Assembly (NCBI GenBank): GCA_003153555.1
Contig: PLZS01000130.1
Location: 79,369-143,368 of the forward strand
Direction of reading: 5' to 3'
Source: Candidatus Melainabacteria bacterium
GTDB lineage: Bacteria > Cyanobacteriota > Vampirovibrionia > Obscuribacterales > Obscuribacteraceae
DNA: 64,000 nucleotides
This document shows, in pieces, positions 42,666 through 48,877 of this stretch; within the stretch, counting starts at the first letter, position 1, and each line of letters opens with the position of its first letter. Made by a program: the position numbers and the translations under genes. Under the pieces are notes generated by a model, which did no database searches, was not told where the DNA came from, and saw nothing but the letters and a program-made list of their open reading frames with translations.

Positions 42666-43525
42666 TGTAGTGAAAGTCCTCCACAGATATTTATAGCCTG
42701 TCCTGTAATTCCACGCGCGAAATTAGAGCAAAGATATGACACCAAATTGGCTACTTCATTTGGCTCGATAAAGCGCTGCTGGGGCACGGACAACCTGGCG
42801 ATTTCTAGCGAATCACTACGATCGATATTATTCAACTTGCACCACTCTTCGTCATCCAACTGATTGCGCGCCATATCCGTGTCAACCCACCCAGGACACA
42901 CTGCGTTCACCGTGATGCCATCTTTTGCCACTTCCAGTGCGAGAGACTGAGTCATGCCAATCATCCCGAATTTGGAAGCGGAATATGCGGCGCCGTAAGG
43001 CTCTCCTGACTTTCCGGAGATGGAAGAGATGTTTATTATTCGCCCCCACTTCCTTTCGATCATTAGTGGCAAAGCCGCTTTGGAAGCCCGCATCGCCGCT
43101 GTCAGGTTAACCTCAAGCACATTGCGCCAGTCTTCGAGAGCCTGTGAAACCAGCGCTTGAGCCGAGAATATGCCTGCGTTATTGACGATAATATCGAGCG
43201 CTCCATGAGCATCCTGCACTTCTTGGATAACGCCTTCGAGGGTCTCCGACTCGCTCACATCGCAGGCATAAGTAAGGCAAGACCGCTTCGATATCTTCTC
43301 GATTTCAGTTTGCGTTTCTGCCAGAGCAGTTAAATTTCGGCTTATGATAGCCAGCATTGCCCCCTGCTCCGCCAGGTCTAGAGCGATAGCCCTGCCAATG
43401 CCACGGCTCGCTCCAGTCACAAGAGCTACACGATTAGATAGGTGAGTTGGTGTTAACAGGCTGAAACCTTCATGAAACCTTCCGGGCAGTGGACAGTCAT
43501 AAAGCTTACAGCAAGTGAATCTCAC
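42662..43525 (-). CDS. Short-chain dehydrogenase, 3-oxoacyl-[ACP] reductase-like
   Basis: A 287-residue classical SDR. Cofactor motif VTGASRGIGRAIA, NNAG (IVNNAGIFS), catalytic Ser in INISSISGKSG, Tyr-x3-Lys in YSASKFG and PGWVDTDM. The length and ending (ITGQAINICGGLSLH) fit FabG/PhaB-type 3-oxoacyl reductases; many bacteria carry several, so fatty-acid synthesis is only one option. The first 25 residues, from a GTG at 43525, are not part of the fold. A hairpin overlaps its ribosome site. pgeF follows with a TTGA overlap. Confidence 0.87.
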   Translation of the reverse strand: MRFTCCKLYDCPLPGRFHEGFSLLTPTHLSNRVALVTGASRGIGRAIALDLAEQGAMLAIISRNLTALAETQTEIEKISKRSCLTYACDVSESETLEGVIQEVQDAHGALDIIVNNAGIFSAQALVSQALEDWRNVLEVNLTAAMRASKAALPLMIERKWGRIINISSISGKSGEPYGAAYSASKFGMIGMTQSLALEVAKDGITVNAVCPGWVDTDMARNQLDDEEWCKLNNIDRSDSLEIARLSVPQQRFIEPNEVANLVSYLCSNFARGITGQAINICGGLSLH

Positions 43526-43530
43526 TAGTT

Positions 43531-43546
43531 CCTAAGAGGTCTTAGG
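43531..43546 (-). promoter_or_regulatory. Inverted repeat covering the ribosome site of the SDR gene
   Basis: CCTAAGA-GG-TCTTAGG is a near-perfect palindrome. In the minus-strand RNA, CCTAAG-ACCT-CTTAGG can fold with a tetraloop and would bury the AGGA that serves the GTG start five bases on. It may be an operator or a translation switch; only the symmetry is certain. Confidence 0.35.
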
Positions 43547-43578
43547 AGACTCTCAGAAACAGACCTGGGAACATTGGT

Positions 43579-43644
43579 AAACTTTGAATGTCTTTAGATT
43601 CAGATGGCATTTGACCCCTGAGGGGCACTGAAATTCCAAAGTTT
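43579..43644 (+). promoter_or_regulatory. Long interrupted hairpin in the leader of the 43728 gene
   Basis: AAACTTTGAAT (43579-43589) pairs with ATTCCAAAGTTT (43633-43644), TTCAG with CTGAA (43628-43632) and CCCC-tga-GGGG (43615-43625) closes the tip. The right arm is nearly continuous and the left arm carries bulges. It sits between divergent genes, so could act on either; it may be a leader structure or a terminator-like element. Role unknown. Confidence 0.38.
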
Positions 43645-43727
43645 GATTCATCGGCCCAACTGTTAACCGCGTGTTAAACGATGCCCATGAACCAGTAAAA
43701 CAACACTCTCTGGCAAGGTAAGGAAAA

Positions 43728-45056
43728 ATGAGCACGTTTAAAATTCAAGCCAAAAGAACGCTAATTGCCGGGGCTCTCTTAATGAGCCAATCAATTTATC
43801 TGACACCACTGCCGGTGCTTGCAGATAGTTCAGTACGTTTGGCAGGGCAAACTATGTTCGCACTTCCTGCCACGACTGGCGGGGTCTCATCCGATAAGCG
43901 CGCGGAAACAGTACAGAACAACTTAGACAACGCTCTGGTCGCAGCAAAAGACCGAGGACCGTCATCAGTTAATATCACATACGTAAAAGGTCTTCCCGTT
44001 ATCACTTTGGCTGGCTACCAGATCGTCACCGTAGACGGTGCAAGTGCAAAAGCGGCGGGGAGCACGCCAGCAGTGTTGGCACAGAAATGGGCAGACGCGA
44101 TTCGCGGACAGCTCGCCGATCAAGCCAGCGTCAGCAGTTACGTCGCACAGCTGACCGGAAGCTACGCTTCAAGCGCGCCTCCGATTTCGCAAGCGCCTCA
44201 GCAGGCACCAATGCAGCAACAAATGCCACAGCAACAAATGCCACAGCAACAGGAAGACGGAGCAAGACCAGTAAATTATCAAGGTCAAGTTGGATATCAA
44301 AACATGAATGGACCCGGAAACGCACAATATGGTGGCTATAACAATAACCAACAACCATATAATGGTGGCGTCGGTGGCGGTGGATACGGTGGTGGAATGA
44401 GGGGACATGTCGCATATGCACCAGCTGGTCTGACCATGGGTATCAGTCTGCAAACTTCGATTTCTACTCAAGTTGCGAAAGCAGGAGACTTAATTCAAGC
44501 GCAAATTGCCCAAACAATGTATCTCGGTGATGCCACCATTCCGGCTGGCTCGATTGTATCCGGCACCATTACTGATGCTGAAGCAGGACGGCGTTTGAGT
44601 CGTTCGGGTGAATTGAGCATCAAATTTAACCGTTTACGCACGCCAGATGGTATCGAAACACCCATTAGCGCTCACCTCATTGGTGGCATCGGCAAGTACA
44701 AAGACAAAGGTAGCGATACATCCGACACCGTGCGCGGTGAAGGCTGGAAAGCTAAAGTCGGCCAAACCGCTCTTCGTGGTGGCGTGGGAGCCGGCGCAGG
44801 TGCAGCTCTCGGTACAGCTCTTGGCGCAATCGCCGGTAGATCTGGAGGGGCCGTTGGACGTGGCGCTTGGGGCGGTGCAGCAATCGGTGGCGGTGTGGGC
44901 GCAAGCTCCATGCTGCTGAGAAAGGGACGCGACGTAATCATTCCTTCCGGCACACAAATGCAATTGCAATTGGATGCTCCGGCTTCAATTGCAGGCGGTG
45001 GAATGGGCGGTCCTGGACAGATTGCCACCCCATACGGCGGCAACATGCAGCAGTAA
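43728..45056 (+). CDS. Exported protein with TrbI/VirB10-like beta domain
   Basis: A 442-residue protein. Signal peptide (LIAGALLMSQSIYLTPLPVLA), then an N-terminal domain (about 35-145; SVRLAGQTMFAL ... KGLPVITLAGYQIVTVD) resembling the periplasmic part of cyanobacterial mechanosensitive-channel-type proteins. A Gln/Pro- then Gly/Tyr/Asn-rich linker follows, and a C-terminal beta domain with ISTQVAKAGDLIQAQI...TIPAGSIVSGTITDAEAGRR, in the style of the TrbI/VirB10 barrel. A Gly/Ala-rich hydrophobic stretch (GAGAGAALGTALGAIAG) lies near the end. It is homologous in that domain to the protein at 46917. A strong terminator follows. Function unknown. Confidence 0.78.
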   Translation: MSTFKIQAKRTLIAGALLMSQSIYLTPLPVLADSSVRLAGQTMFALPATTGGVSSDKRAETVQNNLDNALVAAKDRGPSSVNITYVKGLPVITLAGYQIVTVDGASAKAAGSTPAVLAQKWADAIRGQLADQASVSSYVAQLTGSYASSAPPISQAPQQAPMQQQMPQQQMPQQQEDGARPVNYQGQVGYQNMNGPGNAQYGGYNNNQQPYNGGVGGGGYGGGMRGHVAYAPAGLTMGISLQTSISTQVAKAGDLIQAQIAQTMYLGDATIPAGSIVSGTITDAEAGRRLSRSGELSIKFNRLRTPDGIETPISAHLIGGIGKYKDKGSDTSDTVRGEGWKAKVGQTALRGGVGAGAGAALGTALGAIAGRSGGAVGRGAWGGAAIGGGVGASSMLLRKGRDVIIPSGTQMQLQLDAPASIAGGGMGGPGQIATPYGGNMQQ

Positions 45057-45078
45057 TCGCATCTCAATCTAATCTGAT

Positions 45079-45103
45079 AAGGGCTCCTCACGGAGCCCTT
45101 TTT
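45079..45103 (+). terminator. Strong intrinsic terminator
   Basis: AAGGGCTCC-TCAC-GGAGCCCTT is a perfect 9-bp stem with a four-base loop followed by TTT, 22 bp after the stop of the 43728 gene. Classic rho-independent terminator. Confidence 0.92.
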
Positions 45104-45112
45104 GCTACCAAA

Positions 45113-45135
45113 AATGGAGCGCGCACATCTTGTGT
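45113..45135 (-). repeat. REP-like repeat, partial copy F
   Basis: AATGGAGCGCGCACATCTTGTG shares the AATGGAGCGCG half of the family and the CATCTTGT core, but the second arm is lost. It sits directly after the terminator, a common REP location. Confidence 0.42.
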
Positions 45136-45240
45136 TGGATTTCAGAACTCAGTCCTGATTGGTGCATAAGCAATAGCGCGTGCTACTCCAAGAGAATCTA
45201 CAGAATTAAGCACATTGCGGAAATCGCATGGACATCCTTT

Positions 45241-45249
45241 GCTAAAATA
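45241..45249 (+). promoter_or_regulatory. Candidate extended -10 promoter of the TPR gene
   Basis: TGCTAAAAT is an extended -10 element placing a start point near 45255, about 30 bases before the ATG at 45286. No clear -35. It argues against the long in-frame N-terminus starting at 45130. Confidence 0.35.
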
Positions 45250-45285
45250 GAATCGCTTAAAAGCGCCCGTCTTAGAGTTATACCA

Positions 45286-45894
45286 ATGCGAAGACCACAA
45301 TCTCCATTTCTAGTTTCAATCATTTTGCTGTCAATGCTTCTTATTCCCATCGCATATGCTAAGCGCCAGCCGCAGTCGCCGGGTCCGTATATTCAAGCCG
45401 CGAATAGCTTCATGCAATCGAATAGATACAAAGACGCGATCGACAATTATTCCAAAGCAATCAAGTTCGATAAGAACAATCCTGTCTTGTATCAATCAAG
45501 AGCGAACGCAAACATATCTATGGCGAAACCAAAGAAAGCAATTGGCGATCTGAACAAAGCACTTTCGCTGGATCCAAATGATCCAAACTCGTACAATCTG
45601 CGCGCTCGGGCTTATGATGCGCTTGCCGATTTTGACAAAGAAAAAGATGATCTCGACGCATTAATCAAACGCACTCCTGAAAATGGTGTCAACTTTCTCT
45701 GGCGCGCTCGAATAAATAACCAGCTGAAAAACACAAAAGCAGTAATTGCTGATTGCGACCATGCCATTAATCTTGGCTTGGGGCGTCAGGAATTAGCGGA
45801 TTTGTATAAATTGCGTGCCGACTCGTACAAAAAACTCGGTAAGAAAACCGAGGCTCGACAAGAATTGGTGAAGTTCAATTCTCTGCAGCAATAG
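45286..45894 (+). CDS. Exported TPR protein
   Basis: About 202 residues. The ATG at 45286 opens a typical signal peptide (PFLVSIILLSMLLIPIAYA); upstream in-frame residues have no coding character. Four TPR units follow: PYIQAANSFMQSNRYKDAID, PVLYQSRANANISMAKPKKA, PNSYNLRARAYDALADFDKE and a fourth ending in LRADSYKKLGKKTEARQEL. It is likely a periplasmic scaffold. It stands alone between a terminator/repeat and the convergent YaiI-family gene. Partner unknown. Confidence 0.85.
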   Translation: MRRPQSPFLVSIILLSMLLIPIAYAKRQPQSPGPYIQAANSFMQSNRYKDAIDNYSKAIKFDKNNPVLYQSRANANISMAKPKKAIGDLNKALSLDPNDPNSYNLRARAYDALADFDKEKDDLDALIKRTPENGVNFLWRARINNQLKNTKAVIADCDHAINLGLGRQELADLYKLRADSYKKLGKKTEARQELVKFNSLQQ

Positions 45895-45962
45895 GGGCTG
45901 CAACACTGCCAGCTTATCGAAGCATGGACTGTCTCGCTGGACACAGTCTGTTCCTCTGCTAG

Positions 45963-46433
45963 TCACTGGATATGACGCTGCTCTAGTCGCAACAGGCGAT
46001 TGAGCTCGGAATCAAAATGGTTAGCGAATGCACGCTTGACTTTGTCGTCGAACGGTTTTGGTCCGCCGCCGACACTGCCAGCGTCGCGCAATTCAGTCAT
46101 CAGATCGCGCCAAGACAAATGTTCGCTGATATTTGCAGGTGTGTAGTGGTCACCACGTGGACTGATCACACTGATACCGACTGGCACTAGTTGCGCCGCT
46201 AGCGGTATGTCTTGCGTGACGACAAGATCATTCATTTTGGCGTACTCGACAATGTACGCATCAACCACGTCGGGTCCAAGTTCAACTTGAATGAAAGAAA
46301 TTAGCGGCGATTCCGGAAAAAGTAATTTTTTGTTGGCGACAAAAGTCACTTGCACTTTTAGTCGCTGGCTGGCACGCAAAACAATATCGCGGATTGGTCC
46401 GGGGCACGCGTCTGCATCAATCCAAATTTTCAA
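45963..46433 (-). CDS. YaiI/YqxD-family (UPF0178) protein
   Basis: A 156-residue protein with the UPF0178 signature: MKIWIDADACPGPIRDIV at the N-terminus, then DAYIVEYAKMNDLVVTQDIPLAAQL, VISPRGDHYTPANI and a C-terminal GGGPKPFDDKVKRAFANHFDSELNR. The Asp clusters suggest a PIN-like nuclease-type fold; a biochemical function is not established. The start is TTG with AGAGGA at a 6-nt spacing. It is transcribed towards the TPR gene, with a REP-like copy just upstream. Confidence 0.9.
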   Translation of the reverse strand: MKIWIDADACPGPIRDIVLRASQRLKVQVTFVANKKLLFPESPLISFIQVELGPDVVDAYIVEYAKMNDLVVTQDIPLAAQLVPVGISVISPRGDHYTPANISEHLSWRDLMTELRDAGSVGGGPKPFDDKVKRAFANHFDSELNRLLRLEQRHIQ

Positions 46434-46462
46434 TCATTGTCCTCTATTGCACCATCTTGTCG

Positions 46463-46494
46463 CTATGGGCGGACAGGATGTCCGCGCTCCATTT
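46463..46494 (+). repeat. REP-like palindromic repeat, copy E
   Basis: CTATGGGCGGACA-GGA-TGTCCGCGCTCCATTT. The arms GGGCGGACA and TGTCCGCGC pair over GCGGACA/TGTCCGC. This is the clearest copy of the CTATGGGCGG...CCGCGCTCCAT family, located in the 88-bp gap between two minus-strand genes. Confidence 0.62.
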
Positions 46495-46521
46495 CTTAGG
46501 GTATCGCCTTTGTTGCAAGGA

Positions 46522-46902
46522 CTATTCCACTTTAGTCAATACGTGATGTCTTTCACACACAGGTTTCATCACGTCTTCATGGAACCTGGTTAACAAAACG
46601 CGCTTCAGTCCAGGGTCTAGCATGTGACTTAAAGAACCGGCTGGTTTAACCACAATCGATTCATCCTCTTCGACAGCCTCCACCCAACCGAAATAACGGA
46701 TGTATTTCATTTCGCCTTGTTCGATCTGGTCCATTAAATCAATCAGAAAAAACTTGTAAATCATTCTGCCATTTTCAGCGAAGCGATAGGTTTCGAAAAA
46801 CCAGCCATTGCAGCAAGACGACTTAAAATCCTCAAGCAAAGCGCGAGCTTGAATCTCAGTACAACATGCCTCTAAGCTAGAAATGTCATTGGTTGAAGAC
46901 AT
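46522..46902 (-). CDS. Hypothetical protein, 126 aa
   Basis: A small acidic, soluble protein with no recognisable family. Features: two Cys pairs (ACCTEI and SSCCNGW), an aromatic beta-rich middle (GWFFETYRFAENGRMIYKFF, MKYIRYFGWVEAVEEDES) and a C-terminal helix. It starts 14 bp after the stop of the 46917 gene on the same strand with GGAAG upstream, so is probably in the same operon. The reading frame has normal codon usage and no overlap with another gene. Confidence 0.74.
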   Translation of the reverse strand: MSSTNDISSLEACCTEIQARALLEDFKSSCCNGWFFETYRFAENGRMIYKFFLIDLMDQIEQGEMKYIRYFGWVEAVEEDESIVVKPAGSLSHMLDPGLKRVLLTRFHEDVMKPVCERHHVLTKVE

Positions 46903-46916
46903 TCATCTTCCACTGC

Positions 46917-48668
46917 TTAGTTCTTGTTTTTGTGTTTCTTGTCGTGCACAGGCATAACTTGACCGTGGACCTTAGCGTTGGCATTCGGCATCATCGAAGC
47001 TTCCGAAGCAGGTTCGCCTGTAAATTCCTGTTGGAATTCGGCAAGGAATTCGTCGCCGGGTTTGATAACGGCTTCTTGTCCTTTGATGACAGTATCTTCG
47101 ATCAGCCAGCTACCAGGTACGCCACTCAGGGCGCCCCAAAAGAAGCCTTTGATACGTCTGTGTCTAACGTTCAAACCGACTGGCTTCATGAAAGCAAATG
47201 ATGGATTGGCCGCCCCGATTATCCCAAGGGCGACTGGCATAGCACCGAAAGAGAAGGCACCAGCAGGAGCCATGGCGGCGTTCAAACCGATGCGGAGAGC
47301 TTTATATCGTAGTTGCTGGGACCATGGACCAGCTACCTGCCCGTCGTGATTGATACCGAGTTCACGACCTTCGCCCTTATTTTTTACTATACGAGCAGCT
47401 CTGGCTGGCACTGCCACTAGTGGCAAGTGTTCACCTTTGTCATTAATGATCTCGTCGAAGGAAATACCTACACAGCCTGAGTTTCTGTACCAACGAGTTG
47501 CACTAACCAAAGAATGCATCGCGCTTCTTGCCGGCAATGAATAATTGATGTGTCCGTTAACGACAGCGCCCTTCTTAGCGATTAAGCGATCGCCTATCTT
47601 CAAATCATATTTCAATCGAGCTTCGACAGGATCACCTTTCTTCGCTGTCTTTGTAGTGATTTGAGACGAAATAACCACGGGAAACTTCGCTCCAGTCTTT
47701 ACCCGCGTTTTCCCTTCATCGGTCGGCAAGTCTTCGTACTTAATGCTAGATTCCACCTCGACAGCTTCGTCATTATCGATAACAATCGGCTCGTTCGTGC
47801 TTACCTGTCCTAGCATCGGCACGGCAGCAAGCTTTGCGGAGTCTGCAGCACCACTTACGACAGCTGCCGTATCTGTGGAACTTCCTTCCGTCTTAACTTC
47901 AGCGACAGTGCCAGCTGCTTTCGCATCCGTCTTAACTTCAGCAATAGTGTCGGCTACTTTCGCATCCGTCTTAACTTCAGCGGCAGTGTCGGCTACTTTC
48001 GCATCTGTCTTAACTGCAGCAGTAGTGTCGGCTACTTTCGCATCTGTCTTCGCCGTCGCAGTGTCGGCTGCTGTAGTATCCGTCCTTACTGCTGCAGTTT
48101 CTTTCGTTGCTGCTTTCGTCTTGGTAGTCGGATCCGTTTTTACCGCACCCATCTCGACTGGTGTCACATCAGCCTTAGCATCTGCAGAAGCGTCAGCATC
48201 TTCCTTAACTTCTGCAGCAGCGTCGACTACTTTCGCATCCGACTTAATCGTGGTGGTGGAATAGGCAGTATCGGTCTTAGCCGGTGGGGACGAATTTTTT
48301 GCGTTGCCGATCACAACTGTTCTGGATGAATTTTTTGCATTGCCGATTACAACTGTTCTGGATGAATTTGGCTTCGGTGGCAATTCAGACCACGACGGTG
48401 CTGTGATTGGAACGATAGTGGGTGTCGGAGCACCAGATTTGGTGCTCAATAAAGATTCCGTATTGGTATCAGCTCCTCCATACCGTGACGCTAATGCAAC
48501 TCGCTTCTTACTGGAGGTTGTTGCTATTCGTTTTTGAGTTGGTGCATGCTGGGCGGCGAATACAATTGGCAGTCCAGATGAAGCTGCAAACGGAACGCAT
48601 AATAGTGTTACTAGAACTCGTTTCACAACACTCGAAAAAAAGTGCTCAGACGAATTGTTGGTGATCAT
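46917..48668 (-). CDS. Exported repeat protein with TrbI/VirB10-like beta domain
   Basis: A 583-residue protein. An N-terminal signal peptide (VKRVLVTLLCVPFAASS) is followed by a Thr/Lys-rich part with a duplicated 12-residue unit (SSRTVVIGNAKN twice), then Ala/Asp/Lys/Val 13-residue repeats (KTDAKVADTAAEV type, at least four copies). A C-terminal beta domain follows (FPVVISSQITTKTAKKGDPVEARLKYDLKIGD, IAKKGAVVNGHIN) matching that of the 43728 protein. The repeat region is extended, helical and charge-balanced, probably a spacer. The small 126-residue gene follows in operon. Function unknown; envelope location likely. Confidence 0.8.
   Translation of the reverse strand: MITNNSSEHFFSSVVKRVLVTLLCVPFAASSGLPIVFAAQHAPTQKRIATTSSKKRVALASRYGGADTNTESLLSTKSGAPTPTIVPITAPSWSELPPKPNSSRTVVIGNAKNSSRTVVIGNAKNSSPPAKTDTAYSTTTIKSDAKVVDAAAEVKEDADASADAKADVTPVEMGAVKTDPTTKTKAATKETAAVRTDTTAADTATAKTDAKVADTTAAVKTDAKVADTAAEVKTDAKVADTIAEVKTDAKAAGTVAEVKTEGSSTDTAAVVSGAADSAKLAAVPMLGQVSTNEPIVIDNDEAVEVESSIKYEDLPTDEGKTRVKTGAKFPVVISSQITTKTAKKGDPVEARLKYDLKIGDRLIAKKGAVVNGHINYSLPARSAMHSLVSATRWYRNSGCVGISFDEIINDKGEHLPLVAVPARAARIVKNKGEGRELGINHDGQVAGPWSQQLRYKALRIGLNAAMAPAGAFSFGAMPVALGIIGAANPSFAFMKPVGLNVRHRRIKGFFWGALSGVPGSWLIEDTVIKGQEAVIKPGDEFLAEFQQEFTGEPASEASMMPNANAKVHGQVMPVHDKKHKNKN
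47890..48060 (-). repeat. 39-bp coding tandem repeat
   Basis: At least four imperfect 39-bp units encode KTDAKVADTAAEV-like 13-residue repeats; boundaries are approximate. Units differ mostly at synonymous or conservative positions (Thr/Ile, Val/Ala), suggesting old expansion with selection on composition. Not CRISPR: no spacers, and the frame is continuous. Confidence 0.65.
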
Positions 48669-48877
48669 GATCTCGAGTTACTCCGCCTAGAAAATTGTTC
48701 GCTCCGAGAACCGCTTGGCAAGGTGATTTCAAACGGGCGTATAGTCTAACTATACCTATTCCTTATACAACGACTACCTTACGATGCAACACTTTCAATT
48801 GACTTTCAAATGAAGACTTAATCTCGCAACCGTCACAGCCTCTTCTTGCTGACAACCATTCTGGAAGCACCAACTGA

